Counted from the stretch's first letter, positions 50,776-61,200 are shown. The stretch: DNA of 64,000 bases from Nitrosomonas sp. (GCF_019752095.1 NZ_JAIEMO010000032.1:1-64000), one strand, 5' to 3'. Numbers and translations are program-made. Notes: generated by a model from the letters alone, not told the origin.

Positions 50776-50804
50776 ATATTGGGATTACACAATGAAATTT
50801 CAAG
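50776..50804 (-). promoter_or_regulatory. sigma-32 (heat-shock) promoter for grpE-dnaK
   Basis: Minus-strand CTTGAAA (50798-50804), a 14-bp spacer, and CCCAATAT (50776-50783). This matches the RpoH consensus CTTGAAA-N13-17-CCCCATNT with one mismatch in the -10. It lies about 27 bp upstream of the grpE start codon, as expected. Confidence 0.85.
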
Positions 50805-50888
50805 CCTTAAACGAAATTTTTTATACTGCCAGCAAACTCGCCAGAAAAAATTCACCGGTTTGCTTCAGATTTCTATTCGAATTAAGGA

Positions 50889-52271
<1,383 letters not shown>

Positions 52272-52377
52272 TTAAATTTTTTTGAAGCCAGAATTTTAGC
52301 ATGCCTGCTTTGAACTAAAGATGATATTCAGACAATTCCAGCAAGTTCTCACCGGTAATGCCCTGTCAATTCAAGGT

Positions 52378-52408
52378 GCGACAATTTGCCGCAGCGACAA
52401 TTTGTCGC
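52378..52408. promoter_or_regulatory. two tandem 15-bp near-palindromes, possible operator
   Basis: GCGACAATTTGCCGC (52378-52392) and GCGACAATTTGTCGC (52394-52408) lie at a 16-bp period and differ at one base; the second is a palindrome around TT. A related TTGTCGC occurs again at 52463-52469. They sit between divergent purB and the PEP-CTERM gene. The spacing suggests a dimeric regulator binding in tandem; a terminator-like reading (hairpin then TTTTTA) is an alternative. Confidence 0.45.
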
Positions 52409-52462
52409 ATTGTATTTTTATCAATACACAATAAAATTGATAATAACTAGATATAGCCACCC

Positions 52463-52540
52463 TTGTCGCAAGGCAAGTTCGGAAAGCCTACAGATCTCCC
52501 CAAATGAGACGGCTGGGTTGCCTCCCGTGAGTGATGGGAG
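52463..52540 (+). promoter_or_regulatory. structured 5' leader, GEMM (c-di-GMP-I)-like
   Basis: GGCAA (52472-52476) can pair with TTGCC (52518-52522), AGCC (52485-52488) with GGCT (52511-52514), and TCTC with GAGA around CCCAAAT. The order GGCAA ... AAAGCC ... GGCTGGGTTGCC resembles the end of the c-di-GMP-I riboswitch consensus (AAAGCC ... GCCGGGTTGCC). The usual GNRA-capped hairpin and GACGC are missing, so it is either a degenerate or a variant form. A stem CTCCC/GGGAG follows. It precedes the PEP-CTERM gene. Confidence 0.4.
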
Positions 52541-52700
52541 TCACTGAATCGAACAGTATAAAATCTATCGACTTCAGACCATCATTCGTCAATCAAATGC
52601 CGGAAGCTATTGTTCACTAATTCAACACATAGCTAGCGGTGCATGAAGACCAGCAGTGAAACCGATTCAAAAAATACTCAATTATTATTGGAGATTCCAG

Positions 52701-53540
52701 ATGAAAAAACAACATGTAAAGAAAACAAGTCTGCTTATTTCAGCAGCGATCATTTCTATTGCCGCGCTGAATACCAATGTACATGCTACTGATGCCGTAG
52801 GATTTAAAGCTTGGAATAGCGGCGCTAATGTACTTAACTTGGGCGGCAGTATTTCCGCCACTGAGACCGGTCTGCAAAGTGCCTATTCAGATAATCCACT
52901 CTTGAATAATTCTGCCTGGGCGCATACCGGAGATTGGTATACCTTTCAGAACAACAGCCAGTCCGATGTTACCATAACAGTTACCGGAGATTCCGGTTTT
53001 GCTCCCGGCGTTACGGTTTGGGCTACTGGAGGCACTGCATTCGATGGTGGAACCACCGGTTTTGGCGGCGAACTCAGTTCGGCAGGATTTGGCACGCCGC
53101 ATACCTTTAATGCAACGGGAGCCATGGGCGATGCAGGTACGTTATGGATGGCCAACGGCAACGGAGGCAATGCGCTCGAAACTCTAGGTTATGCGGTTTC
53201 CGGCCCATCGCATACCGCTGGAACCGGATGGGGCGAAACCATTCTCACAGGCGCAAACGACGTGAGCTTGACAAGTACTTTTGAAAACGGCGTCGGTGGC
53301 AGCACTGGAGCTAATTCTGCGTCGCTTGTATTCGATGATTTAGCACCAGGCTGGTATGCGATGTACATCGGCGGCACTAACAATGCCACTGCAGGCGGGG
53401 CATTTGGTTTGACTGTTGACTCGACTGTTAGTCCAATACCTGAACCAGAAACTTACGCTATGTTGCTGGCAGGCTTAGGTCTAGTTACCTGGCGCCTGAG
53501 AAACCGGGAAAAAACATTGAATCTTAGTGTTCCAGCTTAA
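52701..53540 (+). CDS. PEP-CTERM sorting domain protein
   Basis: 279-residue exported protein with an N-terminal signal peptide (VHATDAVGFK cleavage region). The C-terminal tripartite sorting tag is PEPETYAMLLAGLGLVTW followed by a basic RLRNREK tail. Exosortase cleaves and anchors such proteins at the outer surface. The body is Gly/Ala/Thr-rich and beta-like, with a proposed jelly-roll (GDWYTFQNNSQSDVTITVTG, GWYAMYIGGTNNATAGGAFG). The ATG at 52701 has GGAGA upstream and puts the signal peptide at the start; an upstream ATG at 52656 is less likely. No exosortase gene lies in the window. Function unknown. Confidence 0.9.
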   Translation: MKKQHVKKTSLLISAAIISIAALNTNVHATDAVGFKAWNSGANVLNLGGSISATETGLQSAYSDNPLLNNSAWAHTGDWYTFQNNSQSDVTITVTGDSGFAPGVTVWATGGTAFDGGTTGFGGELSSAGFGTPHTFNATGAMGDAGTLWMANGNGGNALETLGYAVSGPSHTAGTGWGETILTGANDVSLTSTFENGVGGSTGANSASLVFDDLAPGWYAMYIGGTNNATAGGAFGLTVDSTVSPIPEPETYAMLLAGLGLVTWRLRNREKTLNLSVPA

Positions 53541-53563
53541 ATAAATAGTCGTAAAGCCATAGC

Positions 53564-53598
53564 AAAAACGGAGCGCTTTACCGAATCGCTCCGTTTTT
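53564..53598 (+). terminator. intrinsic terminator of the PEP-CTERM gene
   Basis: Perfect 12-bp stem AAAAACGGAGCG/CGCTCCGTTTTT with an 11-nt loop and a T run, 23 bp after the stop codon. Confidence 0.92.
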
Positions 53599-53751
53599 AC
53601 CGGGAAGAATAAATTTTTACCTAGGCACAAAATAATTCACGCAAGAGTGATGTGAATTACGTTTAATCAATAAGTCATTAGCACGTACTCAATAAAACGC
53701 ACAAGCACCCTGAAGTTCCTTGATGTACATGCCTAGCAAAGGAATGCGATC

Positions 53752-55953
53752 ATGCTAAACAATATAAAAAAAATTATAAGCACACTCACCAAGATAGGTT
53801 TTCTCACTTTTTTTGCAGGTTCACTCGTTCAGGCTGACGGTTTCGGCCCTATTCCCATGACTTTAAAAGGAGCGCCGGTTCCCAATGTGCCTGGCTTGGT
53901 GGGTGGCGCTGACCCTATCATCATCAACAAAAATAAAGCGTTAATACTTGGCAAAGCCTTATTCTGGGATATTAATATCGGAAGCGATGGTATCGCGTGC
54001 GCCAGCTGCCATTTTCATGCAGGCGCAGATCGACGCACTAAAAATCAAATAGCACCGATTGGTCGAAATAGTGATTTGCCGCGGGAATTTGAACTTGCAA
54101 GCGATGGAACCCTGCGTGGGGCCAATGCAATCCTGAAAAGAAGCGACTTTCCTTTTTTCCAAACCGATAATCCGCTTAACCCCACCGGTACCCCTATCTA
54201 TAACAGCGATGATGTGGTTTCTTCCTCGGGAACTTTTGGCGGCGAATACCGAGATGCCAAATCGATTGCAGCGACAAATGATCAATGTAATCGCAGTTCC
54301 GATCCAGTTTTTCATGTCGGCGCAAAAGGTACCCGTAAAGTTGAGCCACGAAATACACCTACTGTCATTAATGCCGTTTTCAATTTTCGTAACTTCTGGG
54401 ATGGCCGTGCCAACAATATTTTTAACGGCAGCAGTCCCTGGGGAGATCGTGATCCCGATGCCGGCGTTTGGGTTAGAAATGGTGATGGTACTGTTGCCAA
54501 AGAGCGCTTGAGACTCATCAATTCTGCTCTGGCTTCCCTAGCTGTCTCTCCTCCCTTGGATGACTTCGAAATGAGTTGTCATGGACGCACCTTTGCTGAT
54601 CTGGGTCGTAAACTATTAGAGCGTAAGCCACTCGAACATCAGCGTGTGCACTGGAATGATAGTGTACTGGGTGGATTGGCATACAGCACACCCAATAATT
54701 TGCAGAAAGGGTTAAATACAAACTACTACCAATTGATCATGGAAGCATTCAATCCCAAATATTGGGATTATAACCATACTGGCCAATTTGGCGCTCCACC
54801 GCCTAGCTCTGCAACGCATGGCATACCTTATCGCCAGGTAGAAGCTAATTTTGCCATGTTCTTTGCGCTTGCGATCCAAATATATCAATCGACCTTGATA
54901 TCCGATGATTCCCCCTTTGATCGCAGCGCTGTGGACGAGCATGGCATGCCCATCGATTTAAATGCATCGGCACAGCGTGGAATGGATATTTTCCGCGATT
55001 CGCACTGCGCGCTTTGTCATATTGGTCCTAACTTTACATCATCAGCTGTGGTAACCAATGGCATTTTGCAAAAATCAAACCCGCATGCTTTCGGTAATCC
55101 TGCTTTCCGCGTCAGCACGACAACTGTAGTGACCAGTTTATCTTTAACCGGTGGAATGATGTTTCAAGATACTGGTTTTTCCGGCACCGGTGTCACTCCA
55201 GTAAGAAATGATATTGGTTTGGGTGGAACTGACCCCTTCGGCAATCCATTTTCATTCTCTGATCAATACTTACAACTTCTGGCAGGCAACGCATCCGGAG
55301 TCGTAGATCCCTATGTTGCAGACGTAAGGCCTTGTGATCTGGATACGTCGATTGCTGTCGAAAGTGACAATCCGCACGCTTTACTTTTCACACGCGTGGA
55401 TGGGATTCAAAGACAAAAACAAAATACTATCAACTGTTTTAATCCGGCGGGCATATTTGTACCAACGATTAATGCCGCATTGGCAGAATTGGGCAAACCC
55501 AATAGAAAGCGATTCTTGAGCGCAGCCAAAGGCTCATACAAAATCCCCAGTCTAAGAAACATTGATTTGACCGGCCCTTACATGCATAACGGTGGCATGG
55601 CAACATTGGATGAAGTATTGGAGTTTTATACACGAGGCGGTAATTTTGCAACACCACCGAAAGAGTTTGCCAAAATTTTCGCGCTGGTTGATTTACGACT
55701 CACACCGCAAAAGCGCAAAGATCTGCTCAATTTTCTAAAAAGTTTGACGGATGATCGCGTACGCTATGAGAGAGCGCCCTTTGACCATCCGGAAATACGG
55801 GTACCGCACGGTCATGTTGGAGACAACTCATCAATCACCAAGTCCAGCCCCATGAATGCGGCGCTTGCAGCCGATCAGTTTCTGTTTATTCCGGCTATCG
55901 GCGCTGAGGGCAGGACGAAACCATTGCAACCATTTGACCGCTTCTTGCAATAA
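53752..55953 (+). CDS. large secreted diheme cytochrome c peroxidase-like protein
   Basis: 733-residue exported protein (signal peptide ending LVQA before DGFGPIP) with exactly two CxxCH heme sites: CASCH (83-87) and CALCH (419-423). The CcpA/MauG hallmarks are present (GKALFWDINIGSDG before heme 1, and SLRNIDLTGPYMHNGGMATL near the end). It is about twice the usual length of bacterial diheme peroxidases. The extra length lies in a long insert between the heme domains and one after the second, so a RoxA/MauG-like oxidase is possible. AAGGA precedes the ATG. It follows the PEP-CTERM gene's terminator, so transcription is probably separate. Confidence 0.85.
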   Translation: MLNNIKKIISTLTKIGFLTFFAGSLVQADGFGPIPMTLKGAPVPNVPGLVGGADPIIINKNKALILGKALFWDINIGSDGIACASCHFHAGADRRTKNQIAPIGRNSDLPREFELASDGTLRGANAILKRSDFPFFQTDNPLNPTGTPIYNSDDVVSSSGTFGGEYRDAKSIAATNDQCNRSSDPVFHVGAKGTRKVEPRNTPTVINAVFNFRNFWDGRANNIFNGSSPWGDRDPDAGVWVRNGDGTVAKERLRLINSALASLAVSPPLDDFEMSCHGRTFADLGRKLLERKPLEHQRVHWNDSVLGGLAYSTPNNLQKGLNTNYYQLIMEAFNPKYWDYNHTGQFGAPPPSSATHGIPYRQVEANFAMFFALAIQIYQSTLISDDSPFDRSAVDEHGMPIDLNASAQRGMDIFRDSHCALCHIGPNFTSSAVVTNGILQKSNPHAFGNPAFRVSTTTVVTSLSLTGGMMFQDTGFSGTGVTPVRNDIGLGGTDPFGNPFSFSDQYLQLLAGNASGVVDPYVADVRPCDLDTSIAVESDNPHALLFTRVDGIQRQKQNTINCFNPAGIFVPTINAALAELGKPNRKRFLSAAKGSYKIPSLRNIDLTGPYMHNGGMATLDEVLEFYTRGGNFATPPKEFAKIFALVDLRLTPQKRKDLLNFLKSLTDDRVRYERAPFDHPEIRVPHGHVGDNSSITKSSPMNAALAADQFLFIPAIGAEGRTKPLQPFDRFLQ

Positions 55954-55974
55954 CAGTATGAAAAACGAAAACGG

Positions 55975-57309
55975 TTAAGGTAACTTAAAAAACTTATCAT
56001 GAATGCGTCGTGTGGTACGCCAGACTAGCCACACGACGACAGGAATCATCAATCCGGTCACGAGCTCAGGCTGTATCGGCAAATTGGCTGCTTTGCCTGC
56101 CTTAGCCAGATACAGCAGCAAACTGATGACATAGTACGAAATCGCCGCGATCGATAGGCCTTCTACTGTGGTTTGTAAGCGCAATTGTAATTCCTGACCA
56201 CGGGTAAGTTTTTCCAATAACTGTTGATTCTGGGTTTCTGTCTGGATATCAACGCGTGTGCGCAACAAAGCACTGGCCCGAGATACGCGCGCGGAAAGAT
56301 AGCTCATGCGTTGTGCGGTCGCATCCACGGTTGCTATCGCCGGAGAAAGTCGCCGCTGCATGAATTCTCCAATGGTTGGCGTGCTGGGTATAGCCTGCTC
56401 TCTAAGTTCTCTAATACGTTGTGCCACCAGCTTGTTATAAGCTTGTGTCGCTGCAAAACGATAGCCATGCTCAACCGTAGCGCGCTCAATGCGCGCAGCT
56501 AAATAGATCAATGTATCAAGCAATTCCTGATCCGAGCTTGCTTTATTTTCGAGCTGCGCCGTGATATCAGATAATTGCTGCTCGGCACGCGTTAATTCAG
56601 GAATAAGTCGCTTAGCAAACGGCAATCCTTTCAACGCCATTAACCGATATGTTTCAATTTCCAGCAGACGCTGCGCAACACGCCCAGCGCGTGTCTCGGA
56701 TACATCAGCCGACATAATCACCAACATACGTTCAAAACCGCTTGAACGCAACATAAAATCCGTGACTGCAAGCGAGTGTCCATCTCTTCCCATCAGTGAC
56801 GCTACCACGCGATTATCGCCAAACCAATTGCGCGCTTTCTCAAGCGTTTTGTCCGCTTGACTTATTTCACCCTCCATCATCGCCAACTCGATAGCCGCAA
56901 AGGTTCTTCCAGGAATTCCGGCCAACCATCCTTGCGGTAACACGATATAAAACAGTAACTCGGGATCTGCTGCACCTAATTGCACAGTTTCAGGCAAGTG
57001 CTGTAATAATGAATAGCGTGTGAACTCCGAGTGGCGCTCCCATCTCACAACATAATCCTGCAGATACAATTGTAAAAAATTATTTTGCAATTGTTCAGGC
57101 ATCAAAGCCTGCTGTCCAGGAAGACGGCGCAAATGCTCGCATTCTTGTTCGCGCGTAATACCCGCATTGATTACAACAACATTGATTACCAATGCGGGCA
57201 GCTGGATACGCTGACTCGGACGGGCATGCACTTCATTATGCAGCAACTCACGTTGCGGGTCGTTGCCGGGCAACAAATTGGACAAATACGTATTAATTTC
57301 TGGACCCAT
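55975..57309 (-). CDS. DUF3422 family protein
   Basis: 444 residues with the N-terminal signature NEVHARPSQRIQLPALVINV, followed by a long helical region (about 150-370) and two C-terminal membrane helices (about 370-395 and 410-430), ending RRIHDKFFKLP. The function of the family is unknown; it is membrane-anchored and found in alpha- and betaproteobacteria. An ATG at 57309 is used; an in-frame TTG at 57327 would add six residues. Convergent with the diheme protein (22-bp gap) and divergent from bioA. Confidence 0.88.
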   Translation of the reverse strand: MGPEINTYLSNLLPGNDPQRELLHNEVHARPSQRIQLPALVINVVVINAGITREQECEHLRRLPGQQALMPEQLQNNFLQLYLQDYVVRWERHSEFTRYSLLQHLPETVQLGAADPELLFYIVLPQGWLAGIPGRTFAAIELAMMEGEISQADKTLEKARNWFGDNRVVASLMGRDGHSLAVTDFMLRSSGFERMLVIMSADVSETRAGRVAQRLLEIETYRLMALKGLPFAKRLIPELTRAEQQLSDITAQLENKASSDQELLDTLIYLAARIERATVEHGYRFAATQAYNKLVAQRIRELREQAIPSTPTIGEFMQRRLSPAIATVDATAQRMSYLSARVSRASALLRTRVDIQTETQNQQLLEKLTRGQELQLRLQTTVEGLSIAAISYYVISLLLYLAKAGKAANLPIQPELVTGLMIPVVVWLVWRTTRRIHDKFFKLP

Positions 57310-57479
57310 AGCTGCGGGAAGCGTCAAATTTTATTGGAAAGCCTGAATGTACCAAGGATTCAGCACAAGGTCAAAAATACAGAAAAACAGCGGCTCTTAG
57401 TCTACAATTGTCATTTACGACTGTCGATAATTGGCAGCACAATCTTCTAGGATTCACGTGTTCCAGTTAACAAATACAC

Positions 57480-58817
57480 ATGACGAAAATTAATCACAGC
57501 ACGCTCGTAGCCACATCATCTCTGCAACAGCGAAGCCTTGACACCGTATGGCATCCATGCACGCAAATGAAGCAACACGAAACTTGTCCGCTCGTTCCAG
57601 TGGTCAGCGGAAAAGGCGCATGGCTTCATGATGCGGACGGCAATCGCTATTTGGACGCAATCAGTTCCTGGTGGGTCAATCTCTTTGGTCACAGCAATTC
57701 TTATATCAATGCGGCGATTCGTGATCAACTCGAGAAAATAGAACATGTCATGCTCGCAGGTTTTACCCATGAGCCGGTTGTGACGCTATCGGAGCGGCTG
57801 AAAAACATGGCACCCGGCTCACTCGGACATTGTTTCTACGCCAGTGACGGCGCTTCAGCAATTGAGATCGCATTGAAAATGAGCTTTCACTACTGGCTTT
57901 TACGCGGACAACCGCAGAAAAACCAGTTTATCAGTCTGCAAAACGATTACCACGGCGAAACACTGGGCGCGCTATCGGTGACCGATGTGGCCATTTTCAA
58001 GCAAACATATGCGCCATTGCTGCGCCAGTGCACACACGTTCCGACTCCTGATTGGCGCTACGCCGAACCTGGCGAACCTGCGCAAGATTACGCCATTCGC
58101 GCTGCCGCCGCACTGGAGCAGCATGTGGCGGAAAACCACGAACAGATCGCCGCACTCATTCTTGAGCCACTGGTACAAGGCGCAACCGGCATGGGCATGT
58201 ACCATCCGATTTATTTACAACGCGCCCGAGAAATATGCAATCAATACCAAATACACTTGATTGCCGATGAAATTGCAGTCGGCTTTGGTCGAACGGGAAC
58301 CCTATTTGCTTGCAATCAAGCTGATATTGCTCCGGATTTCTTATGTTTATCAAAAGGTTTGAGCGGCGGTTATCTGCCACTCTCGGTCGTTATGACTACC
58401 GATACGGTTTTCCAGGCTTTTTATGATGACAAAATAGCGCGTGCATTTTTACATTCACATTCGCATACCGGCAATGCGTTAGCATGTCGCGCAGCGCTAG
58501 CCACGCTGGATATTCTTGAACAAGATCAGGTCATTGATACCAACAAAATCAAAGCGGCGTATCTGAATAAAATTGCAACACCGATCACAGCTCATCCTAA
58601 AGTCACAAACTTCCGCAATTGCGGCATGATTTGGGCTTTTGAAGTTGAAACAAAAGATGCTGATTTTGCTACAACGTGCTTCCAGGCCGGGCTGAAACAA
58701 CAAATACTACTACGCCCATTGGGTACAACCATTTATTTCATGCCACCTTACATCATTAATGAACAGGAAATGGATTTGTTGGTCAATGGCACGCTGCAAA
58801 TATTGAATTCACTATAA
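57480..58817 (+). CDS. bioA: adenosylmethionine-8-amino-7-oxononanoate aminotransferase
   Basis: PLP enzyme of biotin synthesis that makes 7,8-diaminopelargonate using S-adenosylmethionine as amino donor. Class III aminotransferase features: VWHPCTQMKQHE, the BioA-typical GHSNSYINAAIRDQLEKIEH, FYASDGASAIEIALKM, the Asp in LIADEIAVGFGRTG and the PLP lysine in LSKGLSGGYLPLSVV (Lys292). Length 445 aa is normal. The other bio genes are not adjacent. It is followed after 20 bp by a metallo-hydrolase gene. No clear ribosome binding site. Confidence 0.95.
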   Translation: MTKINHSTLVATSSLQQRSLDTVWHPCTQMKQHETCPLVPVVSGKGAWLHDADGNRYLDAISSWWVNLFGHSNSYINAAIRDQLEKIEHVMLAGFTHEPVVTLSERLKNMAPGSLGHCFYASDGASAIEIALKMSFHYWLLRGQPQKNQFISLQNDYHGETLGALSVTDVAIFKQTYAPLLRQCTHVPTPDWRYAEPGEPAQDYAIRAAAALEQHVAENHEQIAALILEPLVQGATGMGMYHPIYLQRAREICNQYQIHLIADEIAVGFGRTGTLFACNQADIAPDFLCLSKGLSGGYLPLSVVMTTDTVFQAFYDDKIARAFLHSHSHTGNALACRAALATLDILEQDQVIDTNKIKAAYLNKIATPITAHPKVTNFRNCGMIWAFEVETKDADFATTCFQAGLKQQILLRPLGTTIYFMPPYIINEQEMDLLVNGTLQILNSL

Positions 58818-58837
58818 CTCACTGATAAAAACTTATC

Positions 58838-60235
58838 ATGCAACTGACTTTTTTAGGCGCAGCCGGTGAAGTAACCGGCTCCAGCTATCTCGTTGAAACT
58901 GGGAGCGTAAAGTTCCTGATTGATTGCGGTATGTTTCAGGGTGGACGCGAGGCGGATAAAAAGAATCGCACTGCCTTTAAATTCGATCCTAAAACAATTG
59001 ATTTTGTATTGCTAACTCATGCCCATATCGATCATTCCGGATTATTACCACGGCTGAGCGCATGGGGCTTTCGAGGTCCGGTATACTGTACTGCAGCAAC
59101 TGCGGATTTACTCCAAGTCATGCTCAAGGATAGCGCCTATATTCAGGAAAAGGAAATCGAATGGCGTAACAAATCGCGCCGTCACAGTCGATTTACACAA
59201 GACCTCGCCCCACTTTATACGGTTACCCAAGCAGAAGCCCTGCTGAAGCAATTGCATTGCATCGATTACAATACCGAAATCAACCCTCACCCTGCAATAC
59301 GTTGCTGCTTTCGCGATGCCGGACATATTCTCGGCTCTTCCATCATCGAAGTTTGGATAAAACAACAGGCTGGACACAAGAAAATTGTATTTTCCGGCGA
59401 TCTTGGAAAACCCGGTCATCCAGTTGTGCGGGACCCTACAATTATTCAACAAACCGATGTCCTGTTAATTGAATCCACGTATGGCAACCGACTGCATCGC
59501 AACATGACCGATACCCTTGATGAATTAGTACATGCTGTTAACGATACTCTGATTCATAAAGGCGGCAACGTCATCATCCCAGCATTCACGGTTGGACGTA
59601 CTCAGGATATTCTGTTTCTGCTGGTTGATCTCTATCGGCAAGGTAAGCTCGGAGAAATGGAAATTTATGTGGATTCACCCATGGCACGTGCAGCCACTGA
59701 AATTACGCTAAAACATCTATCCTTGCTCGACCAGGAGTCCACCAATGCATTGCAATGGATGGGCGACAATACACAAAAACCCCGAATTCATTTGGTGCAG
59801 GATATTGAGGAATCGATGCAGCTTAACCACATGAAACACGGCATCATCATCATTTCAGCCAGTGGCATGTGTGATGCCGGACGTATCAAGCACCATCTGA
59901 AATACAATCTGGGTCGGCCTGAATGCAGCATATTGATTACCGGTTTCCAAGCTGCACGAAGCCTAGGCAGGCGTCTCGTGGATGGCGCCAAGCAAGTTAA
60001 AATTTTTGGTCAGGAAGTTCGTGTAAGAGCAGCCATCTATACCATCGGGGGCCTCTCAGCACACGCCGATCAAGCCGACTTACTCAATTGGCTCGGTCAC
60101 TTTCAGAAAATGCCCGAAAAAATTTATGTCGTACATGGCGAGCTAAGTAATTCCACCGCCCTGGTAACTGCAATTCAACAGAAATTTAACTGGACGGCCC
60201 GTATTCCGGAGCATTTATCGGTGGTTACACTTTAG
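58838..60235 (+). CDS. metallo-beta-lactamase/beta-CASP family nuclease-like protein
   Basis: 465 residues with the MBL metal-binding motif HAHIDHSG (61-68), a further metal ligand region FRDAGHILGSS and SGDLGKPG, then a beta-CASP insert (GRTQDILFLLVDLYRQGK, DSPMARAATEITLK) and the C-terminal ADQADLLNWL ... YVVHGE. The family includes CPSF73/Ysh1-like RNA nucleases, and the RNA specificity is typical, but the bacterial orthologs are less studied. It follows bioA by 20 bp on the same strand. Substrate not determined. Confidence 0.88.
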   Translation: MQLTFLGAAGEVTGSSYLVETGSVKFLIDCGMFQGGREADKKNRTAFKFDPKTIDFVLLTHAHIDHSGLLPRLSAWGFRGPVYCTAATADLLQVMLKDSAYIQEKEIEWRNKSRRHSRFTQDLAPLYTVTQAEALLKQLHCIDYNTEINPHPAIRCCFRDAGHILGSSIIEVWIKQQAGHKKIVFSGDLGKPGHPVVRDPTIIQQTDVLLIESTYGNRLHRNMTDTLDELVHAVNDTLIHKGGNVIIPAFTVGRTQDILFLLVDLYRQGKLGEMEIYVDSPMARAATEITLKHLSLLDQESTNALQWMGDNTQKPRIHLVQDIEESMQLNHMKHGIIIISASGMCDAGRIKHHLKYNLGRPECSILITGFQAARSLGRRLVDGAKQVKIFGQEVRVRAAIYTIGGLSAHADQADLLNWLGHFQKMPEKIYVVHGELSNSTALVTAIQQKFNWTARIPEHLSVVTL

Positions 60236-60608
60236 ATATGAGAGTTATTAATGCTGTAAATTTTCTGATTGCGTCACAGTAAAATTTTTCTATTTGTCTG
60301 AACAACAAAACAATAGCTTTGCCAACCAAGAACAACTTATTTCTATTCTCAGGCTGCAGACAGGAAAACCATTGCTCCTAATCTATTGATTCAGCAGAAT
60401 ACAAGCAGCAGAAGTGGTTGGATCAGTGCGGACGGACACTATTGGAAGCATTGCTTGAAGGACCATTAATTTGGGCGAAAAAGAATTCATCTCAAACCTA
60501 AACTAACAGACGCCTAATAAAACGGGTAACTATCTGATCAGGTCTGAGTTGGTATATAAATAATTCAAGCATAGATCACCTTGTGAGACTCAACTTGGCA
60601 ATACCAGC
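60236..60608. other. non-coding region with a possible coding remnant
   Basis: 373 bp. A stretch on the plus strand (about 60394-60501) reads without stops as EYKQQKWLDQCGRTLLEALL and then EGPLIWAKKNSSQT but has no start codon; it could be the tail of a decayed gene. No family was recognised. Confidence 0.3.
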
Positions 60609-60944
60609 TTAGATGTATTCTTCTCCTTTTTGTTTGGTTGTGATATCAATAACATCATCAATTGTAGAGATGAAGATTTTGCCATCACCTAAATTGCCCG
60701 TATGAGATGCTTCTGTAATTGCTGATACCACTTCGTCTACTTTGGAATCCTCAACAACGATAAAAAATGTCAAAACATCATTGTATCGTTCAATGTAACG
60801 ACCCAGCCCTGGCTGGACGTCTCTAGGTCCTTTCCCACGACCCTTTCCAGGGGTTACGGTTAGCCCACCAATTCCTGATTTTTGCAAAGCATCTAAAATG
60901 TTTTTTTCTCTGGATGCAAGAACAACTGCCTCTATTTTTTTCAT
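60609..60944 (-). CDS. atypical P-II family signalling protein
   Basis: 111-residue member of the P-II fold (MKKIEAVV..., SGIGGLTVTPGKGRG, TGNLGDGKIFIS, VIDITT), with the ATP-binding GDGKIF motif intact. The T-loop is not that of GlnB/GlnK: the usual KGHTELYRGAEY segment is replaced by KGPRDVQPGLGRY. A tyrosine (Tyr50) may align with the uridylylated Tyr51, but the recognition context is lost. It could still bind ATP/ADP and 2-oxoglutarate. AAGGAAA precedes the ATG. No amtB or glutamine synthetase gene is adjacent; the partner is unknown. Confidence 0.88.
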   Translation of the reverse strand: MKKIEAVVLASREKNILDALQKSGIGGLTVTPGKGRGKGPRDVQPGLGRYIERYNDVLTFFIVVEDSKVDEVVSAITEASHTGNLGDGKIFISTIDDVIDITTKQKGEEYI

Positions 60945-61097
60945 ATATTTCCTTGTAAAGATAGTTTAAAAACATACTTCTGAAATACTCCAAATCTATA
61001 TGCCCCAAATATTACAAACAAAATATACCAAGCTAGGACAAACAACTCAAACAATTTATACCAATTACTTTACAAACTTTTAGATTGTCGGAAGATA

Positions 61098-61200
61098 ATG
61101 AAAGAAGCTAAATTACCTGCGGATGAGCCGGAGGCTTATATTAATTAATACTCTGCGCATCCCCGACCAATACTTACCCGAAGCTCAACTAGCTATCAAA
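61098..61200 (+). pseudogene. fragment of a GAF-domain sensor gene (frameshifted)
   Basis: GGAAG then ATG begins MKEAKLPADEPEAYIN and a stop. In another frame the next bases read LILINTLRIPDQYLPEAQ. Together this matches the N-terminus common to GAF-containing diguanylate cyclases and kinases (MK.A.LPADE.ERL.AL..L.ILDT..EE). A frame change and the loss of everything downstream make it a remnant. Confidence 0.35.

Noticed and set aside
60394-60501. Stop-free stretch reading KQQKWLDQCGRTLLEALL
   Set aside because: No start codon, no ribosome binding site and no recognised family; kept only as a note on the intergenic region.
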